Positions 7,277 through 14,234 of a stretch of DNA of 32,562 nucleotides are shown here, piece by piece; the first letter of the stretch is position 1; each line of letters opens with the position of its first letter. The notes below the pieces were generated by a model. The model saw only the letters and a list, made by a program, of their open reading frames with translations. It searched no databases and was not told the origin of the DNA. The translations under genes and the position numbers were made by a program. The stretch comes from an uncultured Aquimarina sp. (GTDB lineage Bacteria; Bacteroidota; Bacteroidia; Flavobacteriales; Flavobacteriaceae), in the NCBI GenBank assembly GCA_938011245.1, contig CALLUJ010000150.1:1-32562 (forward strand), written 5' to 3'.

Positions 7277-7288
7277 GAAAACGTTTTC
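7277..7288. promoter_or_regulatory. Perfect 12-bp palindrome GAAAACGTTTTC, operator-like
   Basis: It lies in the divergent gap between the nitrilase gene (74 nt upstream of its ATG) and the LpxH-like gene (70 nt upstream of its ATG). The central CG within A/T arms is the form of LacI-family operators. No regulator gene is adjacent, so the binder is unknown. It could occur by chance, though a perfect 12-bp palindrome in a 155-nt gap is uncommon. Confidence 0.35.
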
Positions 7289-7358
7289 ATTAACTCTATA
7301 AGGTATTTTGCTTTTTTAAAATTTCAAACAAATTTAGGTGTTTGATAAAAAATTCTTT

Positions 7359-8222
7359 ATGAAAAAAAGAATCATAGAAGTTGTTGTTATTTCCGATATT
7401 CATTTGGGTACTTATGGTTGCCATGCAAAAGAATTGTTACAATATCTAAAAACTATTCAGCCTCAAATGGTAGTTTTAAATGGAGACATTATAGATGTTT
7501 GGCAATTTAAAAAGAGATATTGACCTAAATCCCATATGAAAATTATTAGACACATTATGGGATGGATTACTAAAGGTGTTAAAGTATATTATGTGACAGG
7601 AAATCACGATGAAATGCTACGCAAATTTGTAGGCTTTAAAATGGGATCCTTCGAAATTGTAAACAAAATTGTACTAAATCTTGATGGGAAAAAGGCTTGG
7701 TGTTTTCATGGCGATGTTTTTGATGTTACTATGCAACATTCCAAATGGCTAGCTAAATTAGGAGCTATTGGCTACGATTCATTAATTATTCTTAATAGAA
7801 TGTTCAATTTTATGATGAAAAAAATAGGTAAAAATCCTATTTCAATGTCCAAAAAAATAAAAAACAGTGTTAAGTCTGCTGTAAAATTTATAAACAATTT
7901 TGAAGATACTGCTTCCAATATTGCCATAGAAAATAACTATGACTATGTTGTTTGTGGGCATATTCATCAACCAGAAATAAAGAATATAACTACTAATTTA
8001 GGAAAAGTAACTTACTTGAATTCTGGAGATTGGGTAGAAAACCTAACTGCACTAGAATATAAAACAGGAAATTGGAAATTATATAACTTTTATAAGGACT
8101 CCTTAATAGAAGATATTCTTGTAGATCAAGAAGCCATTGAAAAAGAACAAATTTTAGAAACCAACAAATTATTTGAAAATTTGCTAACAGAATTACAAAT
8201 AAAAAACACTCCCAAAACTTGA
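7359..8222 (+). pseudogene. LpxH-like UDP-2,3-diacylglucosamine diphosphatase-family metallophosphoesterase, interrupted by in-frame TGA
   Basis: One continuous frame from ATG 7359 to TGA 8220-8222, broken only by TGA at 7521-7523 (codon 55). Upstream it encodes EVVVISDIHLGTYG and VLNGDIIDVWQFKKRY; downstream it reads PKSHMKIIRHIMG ... GNHDEM ... CFHGDVFD ... CGHIHQPE. Relatives read KRYWPKSHM, so the TGA replaces a conserved Trp (TGG to TGA, one base). The metal sites are split: DxH and GDxxD lie before the stop, GNHD and GHxH after it, so neither piece alone would be a complete enzyme. Restart is possible at ATG 7536, four codons after the stop. An earlier GTG start (7338) is less likely. 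Apart from the TGA the frame is fully preserved, so the lesion is very recent, read through, or a sequence error. The glycosyltransferase ATG follows 2 nt after the final stop. Confidence 0.85.
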
Positions 8223-8224
8223 CG

Positions 8225-9253
8225 ATGAAAGTACTCTATGCAATCCAAGGCACAGGAAATGGTCATTTAAGTCGAGCTAGAGCAATAATTCCAGTTTTAC
8301 AATCTAAAAATATAGAGTTAGACCTCTTGGTAAGTGGTATACAAACCGATATGACGCTACCCTACAAAATTAAATATCGATTTAAAGGTCTTAGTTTTAT
8401 ATTCGGGAAAAATGGAGGTATTGATGTTTGGCGCACCTATCTTAAAGCCAACGCTTCACGCCTTAAAACAGAAATTCAGAACCTTCCCGTTGAAGATTAT
8501 GATTTAGTAATTAACGATTTTGAACCTGTTTCGGCTTGGGCATGTAAAATAAAACACATCCCTTGTGTTAGCTTTAGTCATCAAGCTGCAGTAATTGATG
8601 AAAAATCTCCTAAACCAGAAAAATCGGATTTAGTAGGTAAACTTATTTTAAAAAATTACGCGCCAAGTAATAAACAAATCGGTTTACACTTCAAACCATA
8701 CAGCAAGTATATCTATACTCCAATTATTAGATCTAAAATTCGCAATGCAAATCCTACAAATAACAATCACTATACCGTTTATTTACCTTCATATAGCGAT
8801 GAAAAATTACTGCAAATATTTTCAAAAATTGAAAACGTAAACTGGCATATTTTTTCAAAGCTTTGCAAAAAAAAGAAACTTATAAATCATATCTCCCTTT
8901 CGCCTGTGGATAACCAATCTTTCTTGAAAAGTATTTGCTCTTCCAAAGGTATACTTTGCGGTGCTGGCTTTGAAACTCCTGCTGAAGCTCTATACCTTAA
9001 AAAAAAATTAATGGTAATCCCTATGAAAGGACAATACGAGCAACAATGCAATGCTGCTTCCCTAAAGGCAATAGGTGTTCCCATTTTAAAATCTTTAAAG
9101 GAAAAGCATATTCCAAAAATTAAAGAATGGATTTCTAATAACGAAATTATATCTGTTGATTTTCCTGACCAAACTGAAGAAATTGTAGACGAAATTATAG
9201 AGTGGGGTTTAATAGAAAAGATAAAAAAAGAAAAACATAGACTTTCATCATAA
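8225..9253 (+). CDS. MurG-like glycosyltransferase family protein
   Basis: 343 residues from ATG 8225. A TTG two codons upstream overlaps the previous stop and is less likely. The N-terminal Rossmann half carries MKVLYAIQGTGNGHLSRARA, the glycine-rich GNGH loop typical of family 28/MurG-like GT-B enzymes. The C-terminal half has GILCGAGFETPAEALYL followed by KLMVIPMKGQYEQQCNA, the nucleotide-sugar donor site. No signal peptide or TM is seen. It is coupled to the LpxH-like gene (2-nt gap), a pairing I recall from other Flavobacteriaceae, which suggests a role in envelope glycolipid or LPS-core synthesis. The acceptor and sugar are not predictable. No terminator is evident in the 99 nt before ileS. 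Confidence 0.8.
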   Translation: MKVLYAIQGTGNGHLSRARAIIPVLQSKNIELDLLVSGIQTDMTLPYKIKYRFKGLSFIFGKNGGIDVWRTYLKANASRLKTEIQNLPVEDYDLVINDFEPVSAWACKIKHIPCVSFSHQAAVIDEKSPKPEKSDLVGKLILKNYAPSNKQIGLHFKPYSKYIYTPIIRSKIRNANPTNNNHYTVYLPSYSDEKLLQIFSKIENVNWHIFSKLCKKKKLINHISLSPVDNQSFLKSICSSKGILCGAGFETPAEALYLKKKLMVIPMKGQYEQQCNAASLKAIGVPILKSLKEKHIPKIKEWISNNEIISVDFPDQTEEIVDEIIEWGLIEKIKKEKHRLSS

Positions 9254-9352
9254 TTTCAACATTACTATTATATAATTTGGAGCCTATATATAAAGCTATA
9301 AAAACTCTTAAAAATTCCCTATTTTCGCATCCTAAATTATAAGTGATTACCC

Positions 9353-12300
9353 ATGAGCACTAAGTTCGCAGATTATAAGGGATTAGACCTCTCTAAAGTA
9401 GCCGAAGAAGTACTAGAGTTTTGGAAAAAGGAAGCCATTTTTGATAAAAGTATTTCCACTAGAGAAGGACAAAAACCTTTTGTTTTTTTTGAAGGTCCTC
9501 CTTCTGCTAATGGACTTCCTGGGATTCATCATGTAATGGCAAGAGCCATAAAAGATATTTTTTGTAGATACAAAACCCAAAAAGGATTTCAGGTAAAACG
9601 AAAAGCAGGTTGGGATACGCATGGATTACCTGTAGAGCTTGGAGTAGAAAAAGAACTAGGAATTACTAAAGAAGATATTGGTAAGAAAATTTCGGTAGAA
9701 GAATACAACCAAGCCTGTAGAAATGCCGTAATGAAATATACCGATGTATGGAACGATCTTACTGAAAAAATTGGGTATTGGGTAGATATGGAAAATCCAT
9801 ATATTACCTATAAGCCAAAATATATGGAAACGGTTTGGTGGCTATTAGCTCAATTATACAATAAAGGGCTAATTTATAAAGGCTATACAATACAACCCTA
9901 TTCTCCTAAAGCTGGAACAGGTTTAAGCTCCCACGAATTAAACCAACCAGGAACCTATCAAGATGTTACCGATACTACTGTAGTGGCACAATTTAAAGCT
10001 ATTAATGATAGTCTTCCTGTATTTTTACAAGGGTTAGGAACTATTCATTTCTTAGCATGGACAACCACTCCTTGGACTTTACCAAGTAATACTGCTTTAA
10101 CCGTTGGCCCAAAAATTGATTATGTATTGGTCGAAACCTATAATCAATACACTTTTGAAGCTACTAAAGTAATTTTAGCTAAAAACTTAGTAGGCAAACA
10201 ATTTGCTGGTAAAAAATTCAATCAAGTAGAAGAGGTTTCCGAAATAACGGGATACAATGTAGGAGATAAAATAATTCCTTACAGAATTTTAAGCGAATTT
10301 AAAGGAATAGATTTGTTAGATATTCGCTATGAGCAGTTATTAAATTATGCACAACCAAACGATAATCCCGAAGATGCTTTCCGCATAATTTTAGGTGATT
10401 TTGTAACTACCGAAGATGGTACTGGTATTGTCCATACAGCACCTACTTTTGGAGCAGACGATGCTTTAGTTGCCAAGCAGGCTACACCAGAAGTTCCCCC
10501 TATGCTAGTAAAAGATACCAACGATAATTTAGTGCCATTAGTAGATTTACAAGGTCGGTTCACTTCTCATATGGGAGAGTTTGCAGGAAAGTTTGTAAAA
10601 AACGATTATTATAATGAAGGGGAAGCCCCTGAGCGTTCTATAGATGTTGAAATAGCAATTAAATTAAAAGAAGAAAACAAAGCTTTTAAAGTAGAAAAAT
10701 ACGTCCATAGCTATCCTAACTGTTGGCGTACCGATAAGCCTATTTTATATTACCCATTAGATTCATGGTTTATAAAAGTTACAGATGTTAAAAACCGTAT
10801 GCATGAGTTAAATTTAGGAATTAATTGGAAACCTAAAGCTACAGGAGAAGGACGTTTTGGAAATTGGCTAGCCAATGCTAACGATTGGAACTTATCTAGA
10901 TCTCGATACTGGGGAATCCCTTTACCTATATGGCGAACCGAAGATAAAACAGAAGAAATTTGTATTGGATCGGTAAACGAATTAAAGGCAGAAATCCAAA
11001 AAGCTATTGATGCAGGTGTTTTAAAAGAAGATATTTTTGCCGATTTTAAGGTAGGCGACATGTCCGAAGAAAACTATGCTAAAATAGACCTTCACAAAAA
11101 TATAGTGGATCAAATTACTTTAGTTTCTCCATCTGGAAAACCTATGAAACGCGAAAGCGATTTAATTGATGTGTGGTTTGACTCTGGTGCAATGCCTGTT
11201 GCCCAGTGGCACTATCCTTTTGAAAATAAAGAACGTATCGAATCTGGTGATTATAAAGCGGATTTTATTGCAGAAGGTGTAGACCAAACTCGTGGTTGGT
11301 TTTACACCCTACATGCTATTTCTACCATGATTTTTGACGATGTTGCCTACAAAAATGTAGTTTCTAATGGTTTGGTATTGGATAAGAACGGACAAAAAAT
11401 GTCTAAGCGTTTAGGCAATGCAGCAGACCCGTTTAAAACGTTGAACACTTATGGTCCCGATGCTACACGTTGGTACATGATAAGTAACGCCAACCCATGG
11501 GATAACTTAAAATTCGATTTAGAGGGTATTGCAGAAGTACGTCGTAAATTCTTTGGAACTCTATATAATACTTATTCCTTTTTTGGTTTATATGCCAATA
11601 TTGATGGATTTAATTATAGTGAAACCGAAATTCCTATTAAGGAAAGACCCGAAATTGATCAATGGATATTAAGTGAATTAAATACTTTAATTAAAAAAGT
11701 AGATACTTTTTACGAAGCTTTCGAACCCACAAAAGCCACACGTGCTATTTCAGATTTTGTTCAAGAAAATTTGAGTAACTGGTACGTCCGTTTATGTAGA
11801 AGAAGGTTTTGGAAAGGAGAATACGCACACGACAAAATATCTGCTTATCAAACTTTATATACTTGTTTGCTAACGGTTGCCAAATTAGGTGCACCCGTAG
11901 CTCCTTTTTACATGGATCGTTTGTATAAGGATTTAATTGCTTGTACAGGAAAAGAAACATTTGAAAGTGTACATTTAGCTGAGTTCCCTATTTATAATTC
12001 GGAATATATAAACGTTACATTGGAAGAAAAAATGGACCGAGCACAAACCATTTCTTCTTTAGTGCTTTCTTTACGACAAAAAGAGAAAATAAAAGTACGT
12101 CAGCCACTACAACGAATTATGATTCCGGTGCTTAATGATGCTGAAAAGGCTTCTATCAAAGCGGTTTCAGATTTAATTATTAGCGAAGTAAATGTTAAAG
12201 AAATTGAACTTTTAGATGATGCTTCAGGAATTTTAGTAAAAAATATTAAACCCAATTTTAAAGCTTTAGGTCCTCGTTTTGGAAAAGATATGAAATTGAT

Positions 12301-12757
12301 TTCCAATGAAATACAAAAATTTGACCAAAATGCTATTAATTTATTAGAACAAAATGGTAAATTCCCTTTAGAAATTAATGGTAAAAGTATTACATTGCAA
12401 ATGAGTGATGTAGTAATTTCCTCACAAGATATAGAAGGGTGGTTAGTAGCCAATGCTAATGGTATTACTGTTGCACTTGACGTTACTATAAGCGCCGAAT
12501 TGAAAAAAGAAGGAATTGCTAGAGAATTAGTAAATCGTATCCAAAACTTAAGAAAAGACAGTGACTTTGAAGTTACCGATACCATTAATATCAACTTTGA
12601 AAGTAATGCCACTATTGAAGAAGCCATTAAAGCTAATGGAGACTACATTAAAGCTGAAACTTTAACAAAAGAAATACTATTTAAAAACACTCTGGAAGAT
12701 GGTGTAAGCATTGAATTTGACGATATTACTACCAAAATTCAGATTAATAAAGTTTAA
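9353..12757 (+). CDS. ileS: Isoleucyl-tRNA synthetase, IleS2-like (GIHH signature)
   Basis: 1134 residues, long as in eukaryote-like type 2 enzymes (E. coli 938). It charges tRNA-Ile. The class I signature at residues 57-60 reads GIHH within GPPSANGLPGIHH, where most enzymes have HIGH; KMSKR is at 682-686. The editing (CP1) domain is in the middle (AWTTTPWTLPSNTAL; GTGIVHTAPTFGADDA), followed by the anticodon-binding domain and a C-terminal extension. There is no CxxC zinc site at the extreme C-terminus like that of type 1 enzymes. No T-box leader is seen upstream. A weak -7-like TATTTTCG lies at 9320-9327. The DksA-like gene starts 6 nt after the stop, so the two form one transcript. Confidence 0.95.
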   Translation: MSTKFADYKGLDLSKVAEEVLEFWKKEAIFDKSISTREGQKPFVFFEGPPSANGLPGIHHVMARAIKDIFCRYKTQKGFQVKRKAGWDTHGLPVELGVEKELGITKEDIGKKISVEEYNQACRNAVMKYTDVWNDLTEKIGYWVDMENPYITYKPKYMETVWWLLAQLYNKGLIYKGYTIQPYSPKAGTGLSSHELNQPGTYQDVTDTTVVAQFKAINDSLPVFLQGLGTIHFLAWTTTPWTLPSNTALTVGPKIDYVLVETYNQYTFEATKVILAKNLVGKQFAGKKFNQVEEVSEITGYNVGDKIIPYRILSEFKGIDLLDIRYEQLLNYAQPNDNPEDAFRIILGDFVTTEDGTGIVHTAPTFGADDALVAKQATPEVPPMLVKDTNDNLVPLVDLQGRFTSHMGEFAGKFVKNDYYNEGEAPERSIDVEIAIKLKEENKAFKVEKYVHSYPNCWRTDKPILYYPLDSWFIKVTDVKNRMHELNLGINWKPKATGEGRFGNWLANANDWNLSRSRYWGIPLPIWRTEDKTEEICIGSVNELKAEIQKAIDAGVLKEDIFADFKVGDMSEENYAKIDLHKNIVDQITLVSPSGKPMKRESDLIDVWFDSGAMPVAQWHYPFENKERIESGDYKADFIAEGVDQTRGWFYTLHAISTMIFDDVAYKNVVSNGLVLDKNGQKMSKRLGNAADPFKTLNTYGPDATRWYMISNANPWDNLKFDLEGIAEVRRKFFGTLYNTYSFFGLYANIDGFNYSETEIPIKERPEIDQWILSELNTLIKKVDTFYEAFEPTKATRAISDFVQENLSNWYVRLCRRRFWKGEYAHDKISAYQTLYTCLLTVAKLGAPVAPFYMDRLYKDLIACTGKETFESVHLAEFPIYNSEYINVTLEEKMDRAQTISSLVLSLRQKEKIKVRQPLQRIMIPVLNDAEKASIKAVSDLIISEVNVKEIELLDDASGILVKNIKPNFKALGPRFGKDMKLISNEIQKFDQNAINLLEQNGKFPLEINGKSITLQMSDVVISSQDIEGWLVANANGITVALDVTISAELKKEGIARELVNRIQNLRKDSDFEVTDTININFESNATIEEAIKANGDYIKAETLTKEILFKNTLEDGVSIEFDDITTKIQINKV

Positions 12758-12763
12758 TAAAAT

Positions 12764-13147
12764 ATGCAAGACACCACAGAAAGATACTCCGATGAGCATT
12801 TAGAAGAGTTTAAAGCGCTTATTTTAGAAAAAATGATTCAAGCTAAGCGTGATTTAGAGATGTTAAAAAGCAGCTATTTGAATGACAAAAATAATGGCAC
12901 AGACGATACTTCTCCTACTTTTAAAGCTTTTGAAGAAGGAAGCGCCACGATGTCCAAAGAAGCTAACGCACAACTTGCCATTCGTCAAGAAAAGTTTATG
13001 CGAGATTTAAAAAATGCACTAAATCGTATTGAAAATAAAACTTACGGAATATGTCGCATTACAGGAGAATTAATTAACCCTGAACGCTTAAAGCTTGTTC
13101 CGCATGCTACTTTAAGCATTAAGGCTAAGAACATGCAAAAAAAATAA
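12764..13147 (+). CDS. TraR/DksA-family RNA polymerase-binding protein
   Basis: 127 residues. An N-terminal helical hairpin (about 10-90) is followed by the C-terminal DksA/TraR fold NKTYGICRITGELINPERL ... VPHATLSIKAK. Only one of the four zinc cysteines remains (in GICR); the second is Thr and the last pair is replaced by Ser and Ala. I recall similar loss in other Bacteroidota members. DksA proteins enter the RNA polymerase secondary channel and tune stable-RNA transcription, with ppGpp. Whether this variant does so is not shown. It follows ileS by 6 nt and ends at a strong terminator. lspA, which I expect next in many relatives, is not here. Confidence 0.88.
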   Translation: MQDTTERYSDEHLEEFKALILEKMIQAKRDLEMLKSSYLNDKNNGTDDTSPTFKAFEEGSATMSKEANAQLAIRQEKFMRDLKNALNRIENKTYGICRITGELINPERLKLVPHATLSIKAKNMQKK

Positions 13148-13178
13148 AAAAAGCTTCCTAATTTAGGAAGCTTTTTTA
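13146..13178 (+). terminator. Intrinsic terminator of ileS-dksA-like
   Basis: AAGCTTCCTA (13151-13160) pairs with TAGGAAGCTT (13164-13173), extended by A5/T4 flanks, and is followed by a T run. In the 13178-13449 gap beyond it I see a second weaker repeat (AGTAAAGTA 13183-13191 with TACTTTTACT 13201-13210) and no gene. Confidence 0.85.
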
Positions 13179-13388
13179 TCTCAGTAAAGTACTCTACAAA
13201 TACTTTTACTTAAAATAATAGCAATAACTTCTTCTCCCTCCCTTATAAAGATTCCCCTTAAAATTGAGTACTTTTTCTACGAACTTTCTATTTTCTACAC
13301 TTTTTTGTATAGCTATTAATTTACTTTAAATTACAATAAACGTCATATTTACAGGGGTTTAAATAAGATACCATATTTCTAATTAATC

Positions 13389-13404
13389 TTGGCATAAATT
13401 TTAC
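13389..13404 (+). promoter_or_regulatory. Possible sigma-54-like element upstream of the PepSY-like gene
   Basis: TTGGCATAAATTTTAC has the -24 TTGGCA and a TTxC 12 region at the right spacing, but the key G of the -12 GC is A. It lies 45 nt before the ATG. A housekeeping promoter using TTG at 13389-13391 with TATCTTAA (13407-13414) is about as plausible, though its spacer (15 nt) is short. Confidence 0.25.
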
Positions 13405-13449
13405 ATTATCTTAAATACTCGAGTTTATTATAATTTAAAATCAAAAACC

Positions 13450-13758
13450 ATGAAAAATTCAAATTTATTAGCGGTAGCTGCAATAGCTATTTTTTCTGCA
13501 CAAATTTCTGCAACAAATCTAATTTCTTCACCTTTAATTAGCCAAATAACTATAGAGGTCGTTGAAGGCGATTTCGTAGAAGTCGATCAAACTAAATTAC
13601 CTGAAGCTATAAAAAATGCTGTTAGTAAAGACTATGCTGGATCAATTATTACAAAGGCTTTTGTAAATAAAGATGGTATTTACAAATTAGTTATTTCTCA
13701 TAATGAAAAAGAATCTACCGTATTTGCAAATACTGCAGGTGAGTGGGTAGAATTATAG
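13450..13758 (+). CDS. Small secreted PepSY-like protein
   Basis: 102 residues. An N-terminal Sec signal peptide (MKNSNLLAVAAIAIFSAQISA, cleavage after about residue 21) precedes one small alpha/beta domain with KLPEAIKNAVSKDYAGSIITKAFV and YKLVISHNEKESTVFANTAGEWVEL. This is the pattern of the PepSY-like / beta-lactamase-inhibitor-like periplasmic proteins common in Bacteroidota: a helix of type LPxAIxxxVxxxYxGxxI, then strands ending in a Gly-x-Trp-x-x-Leu. There is no lipobox and no catalytic motif. Function is unknown; such proteins are thought to bind or inhibit other periplasmic proteins. It is a single gene with its own terminator. Confidence 0.75.
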   Translation: MKNSNLLAVAAIAIFSAQISATNLISSPLISQITIEVVEGDFVEVDQTKLPEAIKNAVSKDYAGSIITKAFVNKDGIYKLVISHNEKESTVFANTAGEWVEL

Positions 13759-13805
13759 TTAAAAATACAGATAGTAACAATATTTTAGTTTAAATTTAGT
13801 ATATA

Positions 13806-13838
13806 AATAGGCATAGTTTAAAAACTGTGCCTATTCAT
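13806..13838 (+). terminator. Hairpin terminator after the PepSY-like gene
   Basis: AATAGGCATAGT (13806-13817) pairs with ACTGTGCCTATT (13824-13835), with one U-G pair, then CATTTATTT. The wobble pairs on the plus strand only, consistent with a plus-strand terminator. Confidence 0.6.
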
Positions 13839-13949
13839 TTATTTAAAAAAATAAAGGTTAATGGTTATTTTTCAACTTTTAACTCTCAAAAAACGGATAA
13901 TATTCAATATTTAAAAAAATCATTTTACTCAATTATTACTATTTCTTAG

Positions 13950-13957
13950 TAACTTTG
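13950..13957 (+). promoter_or_regulatory. -7 element (TAACTTTG) of tatA
   Basis: This is a perfect match to TAnnTTTG; no clear TTG lies at the expected -33 distance (only T-rich sequence near 13923). Transcription would begin near 13963, just before the first leader hairpin. Confidence 0.5.
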
Positions 13958-13969
13958 TAAACAATCACT

Positions 13970-14004
13970 CAAATTCTTTTTTTAAGAATTTGAAAATCAA
14001 ATTC
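13970..14004 (+). promoter_or_regulatory. Mutually exclusive hairpins in the tatA leader
   Basis: Hairpin A: CAAATTCTT (13970-13978) with AAGAATTTG (13984-13992), 9 bp, T5 loop. Hairpin B: GAATTTG (13986-13992) with CAAATTC (13998-14004), 7 bp, loop AAAAT, ending 5 nt before the ATG. Both use the same 13986-13992 strand, so they cannot form together. B would block the start region and A would free it. Confidence 0.45.
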
Positions 14005-14009
14005 AAAGT

Positions 14010-14201
14010 ATGAGCCTTTATAATATGTTTTTAGCCATAGGACCGCAACAAATAGTTATTGTATTAGTTGTAGTATTGTTACTTTTTGGGGGTAGAAAAA
14101 TTCCTGAATTAATGCGTGGCTTAGGTAGTGGTATTAAAGAATTTAAAAACGCTGCTAAAGAAGAAGATGATGATATAAAAGAGCCTAAAATAGAGAAATA
14201 G
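14010..14201 (+). CDS. tatA: Twin-arginine translocase subunit TatA/TatE
   Basis: 63 residues. A short N-terminal segment is followed by one TM helix (about 13-27, [12 protein letters not shown]). Next come the FGG hinge and the amphipathic helix [20 protein letters not shown], which are the Tat A/B hallmarks, then an acidic/basic tail. TatA multimers form the pore for folded twin-arginine substrates. It begins with [11 protein letters not shown]; a second in-frame ATG at 14025 is possible but would leave a shorter N-tail. tatC is not in the window. The leader carries two alternative hairpins, and the stop codon lies inside a terminator stem shared with convergent tex. Confidence 0.92.
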   Translation: MSLYNMFLAIGPQQIVIVLVVVLLLFGGRKIPELMRGLGSGIKEFKNAAKEEDDDIKEPKIEK

Positions 14202-14231
14202 TATATAAATTATTTACTATTTCCCTGTTTT
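14195..14231. terminator. Shared terminator between convergent tatA and tex
   Basis: GAAATAGTA (14195-14203) pairs perfectly with TACTATTTC (14215-14223), followed by CCTGTTTTTT. The left arm includes the tatA TAG. The tex stop is 12 nt to the right. The U tract is offset on the plus side and weak on the minus side. Confidence 0.5.
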
Positions 14232-14234
14232 TTA

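Noticed and set aside
7521-7523. TGA as selenocysteine or as a genome-wide Trp codon
   Set aside because: The homologous residue is Trp, not Cys/Sec; no SECIS-like stem is evident just after it; the same gene ends at a normal TGA, and other genes here use TGG for Trp.
8219-8224. TTG start for the glycosyltransferase
   Set aside because: It overlaps the preceding stop; ATG two codons later gives the standard MKVLYAIQGTGNGH start.
9254-9352. T-box riboswitch before ileS
   Set aside because: The 99-nt gap has no T-box sequence, specifier stem or terminator; T-boxes are not expected in Bacteroidota.
12100-12627. 175-codon antisense frame inside ileS
   Set aside because: It is a by-product of ileS codon use; the sense frame is an unmistakable IleS domain.
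12764-13147. Loss of zinc cysteines in the DksA-like protein as a sign of decay
   Set aside because: The fold and the flanking motif (VPHATLS) are intact, and I recall the same loss in related Bacteroidota proteins; probably ancestral.
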